Of a DNA stretch of 64,000 bases, positions 17,558 to 29,591 are shown piece after piece. The position numbers and the translations under genes were made by a program. The notes under the pieces are model-generated. The model made no database searches. It worked only from the letters and a program-made list of their open reading frames with translations, and was not told the origin of the DNA. Within the stretch, counting starts at the first letter, position 1. Each line of letters starts with the position of its first letter. Source of the stretch: Planctomycetota bacterium (GTDB lineage: Bacteria; Planctomycetota; B15-G4; JADJEK01); contig JADJEK010000014.1 of the NCBI GenBank assembly GCA_016709145.1, positions 1 to 64,000 of the forward strand, given 5' to 3'.

Positions 17558-17620
17558 ATGGCCGCAAAGAAGAAGGCCAAGAAGAAGGCCGCCAAGAAGG
17601 CCGGCAAGAAGAAGAAGTGA
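17558..17620 (+). CDS. 20-residue lysine/alanine-rich basic peptide
   Basis: A 20-codon gene starting at ATG 17558 with a clear ribosome site (AAGGAG, 9 nt upstream) and followed 36 bp later by a strong intrinsic terminator. The peptide is MAAKKKAKKKAAKKAGKKKK: only M, A, K and G, with a net charge above +10. It resembles the K/A-rich tails of histone H1-like bacterial proteins, so nucleic-acid binding is the natural inference. No family can be assigned from so short a sequence. Confidence 0.7.
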   Translation: MAAKKKAKKKAAKKAGKKKK

Positions 17621-17656
17621 AGAACCTCGGGTTCTGAACTTCGACTCAACCAGTCA

Positions 17657-17698
17657 ACGAAGCGGGCGCGGTTCCCAACGGGGCCGCGCCCGCTTCGT
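17657..17698 (+). terminator. Intrinsic terminator after the lysine-peptide gene
   Basis: A 15-nt arm beginning ACGAAGCGGGC pairs perfectly with its partner at 17684-17698 across an 11-nt loop, and a short T run follows. Its position directly behind the short gene supports independent transcription of that gene. Confidence 0.85.
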
Positions 17699-17771
17699 TT
17701 GCTGGACCGATGCCCACGCGCTCCGCGTCCGTGAACGCGCCCGACGCGTCAGCGCACTCGCCCCCGGCGCG

Positions 17772-18947
17772 TCAGCGCACCCTCAAGAACAGGCACTTCA
17801 GGTAGCGCGATTCCGGCAACGACAGCAGCACCGGATGGTCGAGATCCTGCGCTCCGCGCCCGATCACCAACGCATCGCGGCCCGCGTCCGCCGCGGCGGC
17901 GCGCACGACGTCCTCGAACGTCGTCTCGTCGACGTGGTACGAGCACGATGCCGTCACCAGGACGCCGCCGGGCTTCACCAAGCGGAAGCCCCGCACGTTC
18001 AGTTCGCGGTACCCGCGCAGCGCGTCCTCGATCTCGCGTTTGTTCTTCGCGAACGCGGGCGGATCGAGCACGACGACGTCGAACGTCTCGCCGTCCTTCA
18101 CCAGTTGGCGCAGGAACGGGAATGCGTTCTCGGTCACGACGCGCACGTTCGTGAACCCGTTCAACGCGGCGTTCTCGGCGATCCATCCAGTCGCGCGCGC
18201 GGATTCGTCGACCGCGAGGACTTCGGCGGCCTTCGTCGCCGCCTGCAGCGCGAACGCGCCGACGTAACTGAACACGTCGAGTACGCGCGATCCCGGCGGC
18301 ACCAGGTCGCGCAAGCGCAGGCGATTCGAGCGCTGATCGAGGAACAGGCCGGTCTTCTGCCCGTGCTGCAACGGCACCGCCAACTTCACGTCGCTCTCGC
18401 GGATCACGGTCGACGCGCGGGTCTCGCCGACCAGCACCTTGACCTCGCGCGGGAGTCCTTCGAGTTCGCGCACGGCGCTGTCGTTCTTCGCCAGGACCAC
18501 CTCGGGCGCGAGCGTCTCGCCGAGCCAGCGCACGATGTCGGGCGTCAAGAGTTCCGCGAACGGAGTCAGCGCAGACAGCACGCAGGTGTCGCCATAGGCA
18601 TCGACGATGAGCCCGGGGAATCCATCGGCCTCCGAGCTGATCAGGCGAACAGCGTTCGTCGTCGCCGCCAGCGGAGCCCGCCGCTCGAGCGCCGCGAGGA
18701 AGCGTGCTCGTAGACCGTCCTCGTTCGGCATGACCGCGTCGACGCCGATCTGCACGAAGCGCAACGCGATCTTCGACTTCGCCGAGTACGCCGCGATCCC
18801 GAGCGGCTCGCCATCCGGAGCGAGCACGCGCACGAGCGCGCCGGACGTCGCGTCGCCCGCCCCGAGATGGTCACGGAACACCCAAGGATGCCGCGTATCG
18901 AGCAGGCGACGTCGCCCCGCACCGGTCAGTCGGAACTCAGCGCCCAT
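17772..18947 (-). CDS. RlmI-like class I rRNA (cytosine-5) methyltransferase
   Basis: 391 residues from the ATG at 18947. N-terminal PUA-like domain (HPWVFRDHL; GEPLGIAAYS), EEHEE-like middle, then a Rossmann SAM domain with LDVFSYVGAFAL (about 223-234), LDPPAFAKNK (about 294-303) and the catalytic-cysteine motif SCSYH (C335). This matches RlmI, which makes m5C1962 in 23S rRNA. The HQKTGLFLDQR-type segment (GQKTGLFLDQRSNR) is diagnostic. The start overlaps the HAD gene stop by 11 bp. Substrate position inferred from the family only. Confidence 0.9.
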   Translation of the reverse strand: MGAEFRLTGAGRRRLLDTRHPWVFRDHLGAGDATSGALVRVLAPDGEPLGIAAYSAKSKIALRFVQIGVDAVMPNEDGLRARFLAALERRAPLAATTNAVRLISSEADGFPGLIVDAYGDTCVLSALTPFAELLTPDIVRWLGETLAPEVVLAKNDSAVRELEGLPREVKVLVGETRASTVIRESDVKLAVPLQHGQKTGLFLDQRSNRLRLRDLVPPGSRVLDVFSYVGAFALQAATKAAEVLAVDESARATGWIAENAALNGFTNVRVVTENAFPFLRQLVKDGETFDVVVLDPPAFAKNKREIEDALRGYRELNVRGFRLVKPGGVLVTASCSYHVDETTFEDVVRAAAADAGRDALVIGRGAQDLDHPVLLSLPESRYLKCLFLRVR

Positions 18948-19599
18948 CGAGCCACTCCATGTCGAATCGTTCGAGCGAATCCACCACCGCATCGGCGGCG
19001 GAGAGATCGAGACCCGCGGTCGATTCCGTGCGAACGGCGACCACGCTCATTCCTGCGGCTTTGGCGGCGGCCACTCCGGCCGGGGCGTCCTCGATCACGA
19101 GACACGCCGTCGGCGCCACGCCCACCTTCGACGCCGCATGCAGGAACAAATCCGGAGCCGGCTTGCCGCGCGCGACCATCGAGGACGAGAACAAGCCCTC
19201 GAACGACCGCCGCAGGCCGAGAGCTTCCGTCACGGCCTCGACCAACGGCGGAGCCGACCCCGACGCCACCACGCAGCGGACGCCGCGCATCTTCAGGTGA
19301 AGCACGAGTTCGAGCACACCGGGGTTGGCTTCGAGTCCCGCGCTCACGAGTTCGATGACGCGGTGCATCTTCGCGGTCGCGTAGTGCTCGGGCTCGCGCC
19401 GCAGCGGCAGGCGCGGCTTCAGCTTGCGGAACATATCGAGATCGGAACTGCCGAGGAACTCGGCCACACTCCGCGAATCGAACGCGAAGCCCTCGGGTTC
19501 GAGCACACGGTTCAACGCGACGAGGTGCAACGGCTCGGTGTCGGCGAGGACACCGTCCATGTCGAACACCACGAGTTCGATGGGGTCGGGGGAGAGCAT
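18937..19599 (-). CDS. HAD-superfamily sugar-phosphatase/phosphoglucomutase-like hydrolase
   Basis: 220 residues with the HAD motifs DMDGVLADTE (nucleophile D13, acid/base D15), VVASGS (motif II), KPAPDLFL (motif III Lys) and VIEDAPAGVAAAKAAGM (motif IV). Domain layout and the DGVLADTE cap entry are those of the beta-phosphoglucomutase/GPH subgroup. Substrate cannot be told from sequence. Co-transcribed with the rlmI-like gene, which it overlaps. Confidence 0.92.
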   Translation of the reverse strand: MLSPDPIELVVFDMDGVLADTEPLHLVALNRVLEPEGFAFDSRSVAEFLGSSDLDMFRKLKPRLPLRREPEHYATAKMHRVIELVSAGLEANPGVLELVLHLKMRGVRCVVASGSAPPLVEAVTEALGLRRSFEGLFSSSMVARGKPAPDLFLHAASKVGVAPTACLVIEDAPAGVAAAKAAGMSVVAVRTESTAGLDLSAADAVVDSLERFDMEWLDGR

Positions 19600-19693
19600 C
19601 CCGGCAGGTTAGCTGGAGCGGCGCGGGTGGATTGAGAGGACTTCAGGATTGAACGAGCCGAGGTTGCGATCACCCGCCGCTACCCTGCCGCGC

Positions 19694-19852
19694 ATGCTCC
19701 CCGCTCGCCTCGTCCCCTTGTTGCCGGTCGCCGCCGCTCTGCTCCTCGCGCTCCTGGCGACGCTTGCGGCGCCGCCCCACGCCTGGCGGGTCGCGCCATT
19801 GGTGGTGTTGTGCGTGCTCTACGTCGGGGCCGGGCGGAGGCGAGCTCGATGA
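19694..19852 (+). CDS. Small two-helix membrane protein
   Basis: 52 residues from the ATG at 19694: MLPARLVPLLPVAAALLLALL, then a second hydrophobic segment VAPLVVLCVLYVG and an Arg-rich end. No family recognised. Its stop overlaps the next start as ATGA (19849-19852), so the two products are translationally coupled. An upstream in-frame ATG at 19649 adds 15 polar residues and is less likely. Confidence 0.55.
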   Translation: MLPARLVPLLPVAAALLLALLATLAAPPHAWRVAPLVVLCVLYVGAGRRRAR

Positions 19853-20343
19853 CGCTCGACGAGGTCGGCCTCGCATGCATCGTCGCCGCGTTGCTCGCGC
19901 ATGCATTGCGCACGCATGGCGCTTGGTTCGCTGCGATTTGGCTCGGTCTGACGACCGTCGCGAACGTCGTCGTCGATCGATTCGGCGGAGTCGGTCTCCC
20001 CGGCGGGATCGAACCCTCCGTCGCCGCGGCCGCGGGCGTCTACCTCGCCGCGTTGTTCGGCAAGGGCTTCGTCGAGCGCACGCGCTTCGCGGGCGGCGTC
20101 GTGCCGTTCGCGGCGCTCGCTTCGGCTTGCGCGGTCGCCGTCGCTCTCACGCTCTCGACGTGGCGCGGATTCGACGCGCAGGCAGCGGTGCTCGCGCTGG
20201 CGTTGCGCGTGTTCCTGTTCTGCGCCGCGTATCGAACGATCAGCCTGCGCACGCAGCACGATCCGACGAAGCTCGCGATCTTGTGCGGAGTCGGTCCCGT
20301 GCTGTGGGCGGTCGAGATCGTCGTGACGCGCGCCGCGACGTGA
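19849..20343 (+). CDS. Multi-pass membrane protein of unknown function
   Basis: 164 residues with about five hydrophobic segments (around residues 7-22, 26-40, 58-72, 85-102 and 115-130). Contains RTISLRTQHDPTKLAILCGVGPVLWAVEIV near the C-terminus. No recognised family. Coupled to the 52-residue membrane protein upstream; together they look like a two-component small membrane unit. Confidence 0.65.
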   Translation: MTLDEVGLACIVAALLAHALRTHGAWFAAIWLGLTTVANVVVDRFGGVGLPGGIEPSVAAAAGVYLAALFGKGFVERTRFAGGVVPFAALASACAVAVALTLSTWRGFDAQAAVLALALRVFLFCAAYRTISLRTQHDPTKLAILCGVGPVLWAVEIVVTRAAT

Positions 20344-20352
20344 CGCCGACGT

Positions 20353-21048
20353 TCACACCAACGACGGGCGCTGGGCGTCGAGCACGCAACTGAGCTTGGT
20401 CGCGTTGAACACGTCGAGCAGCGCGGACGTGCCGCGCTCGAGCTTGTACGCACACTCGGCGGCCGACAGTGGGACCGGCCACAGTGCCGTCACCGGATCG
20501 CCGTCGAGTTCGAGCCAACGCTCGAGGTCGCATTCGGGCGCGAGGATCGCCGACAGGATCAACAGCGCGCTGAGCTCGGAGTTCTTGAACAACGGCGCCG
20601 GCGGATCGCCGTTCGGCAAGGAATGGCCGTGCCCGAGCCACGCCTGCGCGCGCGGCGGCATCGTCGCGACGGTGCGCAACAGCCGCAGCACCGCGGGGCC
20701 GGGCGGGGAATCCAGATAGAGCACGAGTTCGGCGCGGCGCGGCGCCGCGGGATCATCGGCGGGGACGGTCATGGCGCGATCGCTCATCCCACTGGTCACG
20801 AGCGTGAAGAAGTCGCGACCGCCGTGCCCCGGCGCGAACGCGAACACGTCGACCGGGAACGGTGCCGAAACGACGTCCCGATGCAGCGCGAACTCCGCGC
20901 CGAACAGGCGCGGGTACAGGCGCTCGCGCGCCTCCTGGAAACGAGCGCGATCGCAGCCGCCGACGCGTTCGACGCCGTGGTCGTCGAGGCGCGCGACCTG
21001 CGAGCCGCCGGGCGTCTTGCTGCCTTCCGTCCAAGGAGTCCAACTCAT
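20353..21048 (-). CDS. Suppressor-of-fused (SUFU) domain protein
   Basis: 231 residues. The segment PVDVFAFAPGHGGRDFFTLVTSGMSDRAM is the SUFU-family signature (the TLVTSGMSDRPM-like motif). The protein continues with RAELVLYLD and LLRTVATMPPRAQAWLGHGHS, also typical. Bacterial SUFU proteins often belong to toxin-immunity settings, but no toxin gene is adjacent here. Cytoplasmic, no signal peptide. Divergent from the S46 peptidase gene. Confidence 0.85.
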   Translation of the reverse strand: MSWTPWTEGSKTPGGSQVARLDDHGVERVGGCDRARFQEARERLYPRLFGAEFALHRDVVSAPFPVDVFAFAPGHGGRDFFTLVTSGMSDRAMTVPADDPAAPRRAELVLYLDSPPGPAVLRLLRTVATMPPRAQAWLGHGHSLPNGDPPAPLFKNSELSALLILSAILAPECDLERWLELDGDPVTALWPVPLSAAECAYKLERGTSALLDVFNATKLSCVLDAQRPSLV

Positions 21049-21171
21049 GAGCGTTCCGGTTCGTCTTCTTGCATCACGCCTTGCATCACGTCGGGCCGGG
21101 ACGGTAGCTCATTCCCGCCTTCGCCGCGCGCAGCTAACCTCCCCCGCTTCGACCTCGACCCGGAGTTCAAC

Positions 21172-23229
21172 ATGTCGCATCGCGTCACTTGGTCCGTTCT
21201 CGCCATGGGAGTGCTCATGCCGATCCTCGCCGCCGACGAAGGCATGTGGACGTTCCACAACCCGCCGAAGAAAGCGCTGAAGGACAAGTACGGCGTCGAG
21301 CTGACGCAGGAGTGGCTCGACCACGTGCGGCTGGCGTCGGTGCGGTTCAACTCCGGCGGCTCCGGGTCGTTCGTCTCGGCCGATGGCCTGGTCCTGACGA
21401 ACCACCACGTCGCGCTCGACTCGATCCACAAACTGTCGACCGACGATCGCAACCTGCTCGCCGACGGTTTCGTCGCCAAGACGCGCGCCGAGGAACTGAA
21501 GGTCCCCGACCTCGAACTGAACGTCCTGGTCGGCATGGAAGACGTCACCGCGCGCGTGCATGGCGCGGCCGCGACGGCGGCCAATGCCGAGGACGCCGAG
21601 AAGGCGCGCAAGGCCGAGATCAGCGCGATCGAGAAGGAAGCGCGCGAGAAGGGCGGTCTGCGCAGCAACGTCGTCACGCTCTACCAAGGCGGCGAATACT
21701 GGCTCTACCAGTACAAGCAGTTCACCGACGTCCGACTCGTGTTCGCGGTCGACGAGCAGGCCGCGTTCTTCGGCGGTGATCCCGACAACTTCACGTACCC
21801 GCGCTGGTGCTTCGATTACGCGCTGGTCCGCGCCTACGAGAACGACGCGCCGTACCAGGCCGCGCACTTCCTCAAGTTCGACGGCAACGGTCCGAAGGAA
21901 GACGAGCTCGTATTCGTGTCGGGTCATCCCGGCCGCACCGAACGTCAGATGACGATGGCGCAGCTCGCGTATCGCCGCGATCAGAGCTACCCGCGCACGC
22001 TCGAACTGCAGAAGCGCCTGTGCGACATGCTGCACGCGTACTCACGCGAGAGCGCGTCGGCCGCGCTGGAAGCGCAGGACCAAGTGCGCACGATGGAGAA
22101 CTCGCTGAAGGCGAACACCGGCGCCTACGAGGGGCTGATGAGCGCCGCGTTGTTCGATCGCAAGATCGCGCTCGAGAACGAACTGCGCGCCCGCATCGCG
22201 GCCGACGCGAGGCTGGCCGCGGAAGTCGGCGACGCGTTCGAACAGGTCGAGCGCGCGCAGGACGTCGCGGCGTCGATCGCGGATCGCATGTCGTACTCGC
22301 GCCTGCGGAGCGCGCTCGCGACGCACGCGCAGAACCTCATCCGCTACGCCGACGAGATCGAGAAGCCGAACGGCGAGCGCCTCGCACCGTTCCGCGACTC
22401 GAGCCTCGATTCGTTGAAGCTCGGGCTGTTCTCGGCGGCTCCGGTCCATCGCGGGCTCGAGGAGCGCATGATCCGCTTCGCGCTCGAGGTCGCGCAGGAG
22501 AAGCTGCCGCCCGAGGACCCGTTCCTGTCCGCGGCGCTGAACGGCAAGTCGCCGGCGCAAGTTGCGGCCGCGGTCGTCGCGGGCACGAAGCTCACGGACG
22601 CCGCCGAACGACAGCGCCTGTTCGAGGGCAAGCGCGCGGCGATCGAAGCCAGTAACGATCCGATGATCGTGATGATGCGCAAGATCGATGCGATCACACG
22701 TCAACTCGAGAAGCGGACCGAGGACGAGGTCACGGCCGTCGTCACCGCTGCGCAGGCCAAGATCGCGGCGGCTCGCTTCGCGGTCTACGGCCGCGACGTC
22801 GCGCCGGACGCGACGTTCACGCTGCGCCTCAGCTTCGGCACGGCCAGCGGCTACGAAGAAGACACGACGCTCGTGCCGTGGAAGACCACGATGTACGGCT
22901 TGTTCGACCGCGCGCTGTCGTTCTCGAATCGTGAGCCGTTCAACCTCAGCAAGCCGTTCGCGGCCGCGGCGAAGGACCTCGAGCTGTCGACGCCCGTGAA
23001 CTACGTCAGCACGTGCGACATCATCGGCGGCAACTCGGGCAGCCCGACGATCAACGTCAAGGGCGACCTCGTCGGCTTGATCTTCGACGGCAACATCCAG
23101 AGCCTGCCGAACAACTTCATCTACGCGAATGCGGCCGACCGCGCGGTGCATGTCCACACCGCGGCGATCCTGCACTCGCTGGAGAAGGTGTACGGCGCCG
23201 GCCACATCGCCGCCGAACTGCGCGGCTGA
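21172..23229 (+). CDS. S46-family dipeptidyl peptidase (DPP7/DPP11 type)
   Basis: 685 residues from the ATG at 21172, with GGAG 8 nt upstream and a short signal peptide (VTWSVLAMGVLMPILAADEG). Starts GMWTFHNPPKKAL as S46 enzymes do. Trypsin-like motifs: TNHHVA with the catalytic His at about 79, and GGNSGSP with the catalytic Ser at about 622; the acidic member lies in the region after YPRWCFDYALVRAY. Releases dipeptides from oligopeptides, probably in the periplasm. The residue 18 after the serine is Gly (FDGN), the DPP7-like state for hydrophobic P1. Confidence 0.93.
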   Translation: MSHRVTWSVLAMGVLMPILAADEGMWTFHNPPKKALKDKYGVELTQEWLDHVRLASVRFNSGGSGSFVSADGLVLTNHHVALDSIHKLSTDDRNLLADGFVAKTRAEELKVPDLELNVLVGMEDVTARVHGAAATAANAEDAEKARKAEISAIEKEAREKGGLRSNVVTLYQGGEYWLYQYKQFTDVRLVFAVDEQAAFFGGDPDNFTYPRWCFDYALVRAYENDAPYQAAHFLKFDGNGPKEDELVFVSGHPGRTERQMTMAQLAYRRDQSYPRTLELQKRLCDMLHAYSRESASAALEAQDQVRTMENSLKANTGAYEGLMSAALFDRKIALENELRARIAADARLAAEVGDAFEQVERAQDVAASIADRMSYSRLRSALATHAQNLIRYADEIEKPNGERLAPFRDSSLDSLKLGLFSAAPVHRGLEERMIRFALEVAQEKLPPEDPFLSAALNGKSPAQVAAAVVAGTKLTDAAERQRLFEGKRAAIEASNDPMIVMMRKIDAITRQLEKRTEDEVTAVVTAAQAKIAAARFAVYGRDVAPDATFTLRLSFGTASGYEEDTTLVPWKTTMYGLFDRALSFSNREPFNLSKPFAAAAKDLELSTPVNYVSTCDIIGGNSGSPTINVKGDLVGLIFDGNIQSLPNNFIYANAADRAVHVHTAAILHSLEKVYGAGHIAAELRG

Positions 23230-23248
23230 TCGAAGGGTGACGCGAGGA

Positions 23249-23299
23249 ACGCGACCCGCTACGGACGTGGCCCGAGGCCGCGTCCGTAGCGGGTCGCGT
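23249..23299. terminator. Perfect 19-bp hairpin between convergent genes
   Basis: The arm at 23249-23267 (ACGCGACCCGCTACGGACG) pairs perfectly with 23281-23299 across a 13-nt loop. It lies between the S46 peptidase gene (plus strand) and the rhomboid gene (minus strand), fitting a bidirectional terminator, although no long U-tract follows on either side. Confidence 0.8.
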
Positions 23300-23374
23300 C
23301 GTCTTCACCGCCCCGCCCCGTGCTCGCGCCATGGCGATCGTGCGCGGGGATCGACCGCGACGACTCCCGTCCCG

Positions 23375-24127
23375 TCACTGCACCTCGGGCCCGATCACGC
23401 GACGCGGCGCGATGGCCATCGCGGTGACGGCGCACAACATGCCGGCCGCGAAACCACCCACGTGCGCCCAATGGGCCACCTCGGTCGCATGACCACTCGA
23501 CGTCGCTCCGAGCGACTCGAGGAAGAACCACAGACCGAGGAACACCCAGCCAGGCACCGGGAACAAGAACAGCGGCGGCACGAACGTGACGATGCGCGAA
23601 CGTGGGAACAGCAGGAAGTGTGCGCCGAGCACGCCGCCGATGGCGCCGCTCGCACCGATCGTCGGCACGCGCGCCGGATCGTGGAACGGCAGCAAGAAAC
23701 TCGGGAAGCCCGTCGTCGGCGCCGCGCCGAGGACTTCGACCGAGTGCACCACGCCCGCCGCGACTCCCGAGAACAGCAGCAGTCCGACGAACCCGATCGT
23801 CCCCACTCGCACCTCGACGCTGCGGCCGAACACCCACAGGAACAGCATGTTCCCGAGCAGATGAGCGAGCCCGCCATGCAAGAACACGGAGCTGACGAAG
23901 GGCCGCACCAGATCGACGACGTCACGCCACGTGGCTCCGAACTCGAGCAGATCGGACAGTTGTGCATGCGCGCGGCGTGGCACCAGCGCGAACCGGTCGA
24001 CGAAGCGATCGACACCGACGTCCGACAGTCCGGACATGAACACGAAGATCCCGATACACACGGCGACCATCGTCATGGTGACCGGAGTGAACGCACGAAC
24101 GGGCTGGGTGTCGGCGAGCGGGATCAT
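23375..24127 (-). CDS. Rhomboid-family intramembrane serine protease
   Basis: 250 residues, about six membrane helices. Motifs: HGGLAHLLGNMLFLWVFG (L1-helix 2), catalytic GASG with S160, and AHWAHVGGFAAG with the partner His at about 222. The catalytic Ser-His pair is intact, so it is probably active against single-pass membrane proteins. The length fits a 6-TM rhomboid without a C-terminal cytosolic extension. It converges on the S46 gene. Confidence 0.94.
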   Translation of the reverse strand: MIPLADTQPVRAFTPVTMTMVAVCIGIFVFMSGLSDVGVDRFVDRFALVPRRAHAQLSDLLEFGATWRDVVDLVRPFVSSVFLHGGLAHLLGNMLFLWVFGRSVEVRVGTIGFVGLLLFSGVAAGVVHSVEVLGAAPTTGFPSFLLPFHDPARVPTIGASGAIGGVLGAHFLLFPRSRIVTFVPPLFLFPVPGWVFLGLWFFLESLGATSSGHATEVAHWAHVGGFAAGMLCAVTAMAIAPRRVIGPEVQ

Positions 24128-24174
24128 CGGACGCGGGCGCGAGCGCCAGCGCGGCGTGTTCTACCCGATGCGAC

Positions 24175-25688
24175 TCAGCCGGCGCCGATCCCGCGCGGCT
24201 CTTCCGACGGCGTCAGTTCTCGCTGCGTGATCTCGGCGTCGGCGTTCTTGCACGTCAGCAGCACGGCCTTGTTCTCGAGCATCGTCTCGAGGTGGACCGG
24301 TCGATCCCAGATCCAACACAGGTTCTTCAGCGTCGCCTGCGCGAAGTCGAACTGCAGGTCGACGCCGCCCCATTTGTGGAACAGGTACAGCTCGCCGCGC
24401 TTTTCGTAGTTCCCGTCGGTGACGTAGATGTACGGCTGACCCCAATTCGTCAGCGAGAACAGCATCTGCTCCTTCACCTTGGTCCAGTCGCGATCGAGGA
24501 TCTGGTACTGGCCGGTGCGGCGATCGACGCCGTAGACGAACATCTTCTGCGCCTGCGCGAACTCCTCGTGGATGAAGGTGTCGACGAAGGTCACGTCGTT
24601 GTGCGTCCGCCGGACCTCGAAGATCTTGTCGCGGCCGAGTCCGAGCTTCTTGTTCACGCGACGCTTCTGCTCGTGGTCGTCCATCTCCTCCCACTGCGCG
24701 CCGAACTTGCCACGGTTCCAGCGGTCTTCGATGTCGCGGAACAGCTCGATGCCGAGCTTGTAGGGATTGAGCCGACCCGGTCGGGTCGCGAGCGTGCCGC
24801 TGTGGTGATCGGCGTAGTCGACCACTTCACTCGGCCGCAGGATTCTCTGCGTCATCATCGTCGAGTGCCAGTACGACGCCCAGCCCTCGTTCATGATCTT
24901 GGTCATCGCCTGCGGCGCGAAGTAGTAGGCCTCCTCGCGCACGAGCTCGAGGACCTCCTGCTGCCAGCGCTTCAGCGGCGCGTACTCGAGCAGGAACGAC
25001 AGCACGTCGCGTACGGGCACCGGTGGCAACTTGGCGTCTTGCACCGCCTCCTTGCGGATGCGGGCTCGCTCGCGATCCGTCGCCTCGCGCGGATTGATGA
25101 ACGAGTCCATGTAGCCCTTGGCGCGGAACTTCACCGGCGCCTCTTCGGCGGCGGACGGTTCGGCGTCGGTCGGCTCGGTGCGGCGCCGGATGAACATCGA
25201 ATGCGGATCGATGAGGTTGTCGAGCGACAAGCAGCAGTCGAGGAAGCGTTCGACCGGCTCGAGTCCGACGCGGTCCATCAGGCGGCGCACCACGGTGCCG
25301 TGGTTCGCCATGCGGTCCATCATCTTGCGGTCGGTCTTCGCGAACCACAGGTTGTTCTTGAAGAAGTCGCAGTGACCGAACACGTGGGCCATGACCAGCT
25401 TCTGGTCGACCATCATGTTCGAGCGCATCAAGTACGCATAGCAAGGGTCGTTGTTGATCACGAGCTCGTAGATCTTCGAGAGCCCGTACGAATAGCCCTT
25501 GTCGAGCTGGTTGTACTCCATGCCGAAGCGCCAGTGCGGATAGCGCGTCGGGAAGCCGCCGAATGCCGCGACTTCGTTGAGTTCGTCGGCGTCGAGCAGT
25601 TCGAAGATGGTCTCGAAACAGTCGAGACCGTACTCGCGGGCGTAGCCCTCGATCTCCTTGCGGGCCGCTTCGAGTTCCGGCGTGAGGC

Positions 25689-25692
<4 letters not shown>
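24175..25692 (-). CDS. SpoVR-family protein
   Basis: 505 residues from the ATG at 25692. The family core is clear: YGLSKIYELVINNDPCYAYLMRSNMMVDQKLVMAHVFGHCDFFKNNLWF, then NEGWASYWH, and the C-terminal HNDVTFVDTFIHEEFAQAQKMF. Known from Bacillus SpoVR and E. coli YcgB; molecular function unknown. Conserved downstream partner of prkA and yeaH; here it overlaps yeaH by 4 bp (ATGA). The in-frame ORF extends upstream to 25995 but only as a shadow of yeaH. Confidence 0.96.
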
Positions 25693-26807
<1,115 letters not shown>

Positions 26808-26810
26808 GGT

Positions 26811-28856
<2,046 letters not shown>

Positions 28857-29059
28857 TCGGGCCTCCCTGGACGGGCCCTGCGCCTTCGGAACGGACCTTC
28901 CGCGGTTCGCGGACGGAACGACACCGGCTCGGGCTGGACCGCGTCACGCACCACGCGACTCGTCTGTCCGAGGAGATCGGCTGTCGCCAAGTGTTTCTTG
29001 AGGTTTTCCTCAAGCACGGCCGGATTTACGCCGGGAAGGATCCGCGGATCGGGTGCGGA

Positions 29060-29104
29060 AAAAGACTGAGGCCGTACCCGGCTCTCCCTTCGGGTACGGC
29101 CTCA
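29060..29104 (-). terminator. Intrinsic terminator (minus strand)
   Basis: TGAGGCCGTACCC at 29067-29079 pairs perfectly with 29092-29104 around a 12-nt loop. On the minus strand the stem is followed by TCTTTTTC. It points leftwards, yet no protein gene lies immediately upstream on that strand, which is the main reason to suspect an RNA gene there. Confidence 0.85.
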
Positions 29105-29235
29105 GATGATTCCCGCGGTCGCAGCAGCCTGACCGCGAGGAGCCGAGTCTCGTTGTGGCCCGTGCTAGCGCGGCGTCGCTCTCTCCAACGACACCGCGCG
29201 GGCTCCGGTCTCTTCGCACTCACTCCGGGGGACCC
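29060..29235 (-). ncRNA. Candidate structured small RNA ending in an intrinsic terminator
   Basis: On the minus strand a three-way junction can be drawn. An outer stem GCTA/TAGC (about 29235 and 29165) encloses two adjacent hairpins: one closed by GCGGG/CCCGC, the other by GCGCGG/CCGCGC with an inner GTCG/CGAC. Another hairpin (CGCGGTC/GACCGCG) and then a perfect 13-bp terminator stem with TCTTTTTC follow. About 170-190 nt in length. Not clearly any known family; there is a faint resemblance to the 5' part of 6S RNA (GTTCGC..AGCGGG..TCCCC), but the folding differs. Confidence 0.45.
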
Positions 29236-29241
29236 GCTAGC

Positions 29242-29256
29242 GCGAACGGCGTGCCA
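29242..29256 (-). promoter_or_regulatory. Possible sigma-54 -24/-12 promoter for the candidate RNA
   Basis: Minus strand TGGCACGCCGTTCGC: GG and GC are separated by 10 nt as sigma-54 requires, with one mismatch in the -12 TTGC. It would start a transcript near 29230, at the base of the three-way junction. rpoN is encoded in this window. A sigma-70-like ACAAT slightly upstream is an alternative and would start earlier. Confidence 0.3.
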
Positions 29257-29591
29257 AGGCCGAGCATTGTCCATGCAACATGCTGTTCGACATGGACTTA
29301 GCGACTGCTCAGAATTCGAAGACCGGTCGAATGGGTGGGGAAATCGGCCCTGGCGCCGTGCGCGAACCCCAAACGTTTCAACTGCGCACCATTCGCGGCG
29401 CAGCGACGGAACGATCGTTCGTCGTGCCGCAGGTCGCTTTCCACCATTGGTTTAGGAGGCCTCGAGGCACGCGGCGCCCGAGCTCGAGGTCCTGCGACGC
29501 CCATCGAGCGCCGCGACGACCTTCCGTAGTCTCGATCCATCGTCGGCGAGCCTCGACGCGTCGAGGCCGCATGCCGCGCGCACCGTCTGGG

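Larger units (their letters stand above)
28857..29591. other. 735-bp region with no protein gene; prkA leader and candidate ncRNA
   Basis: No ORF with family similarity or a ribosome site. The left part should contain the prkA promoter (not identified). The segment 29060-29270 is rich in strong hairpins and is described separately as a candidate RNA on the minus strand. In 29300-29591 nothing is recognisable beyond two GC-rich short palindromes around 29455-29490. Confidence 0.5.

Noticed and set aside
28857..29591. 6S RNA gene
   Set aside because: A short GTTCGC..AGCGGG..TCCCC match to E. coli 6S exists, but the predicted three-way junction does not give the single-rod central-bubble fold; kept only as an unclassified candidate RNA.
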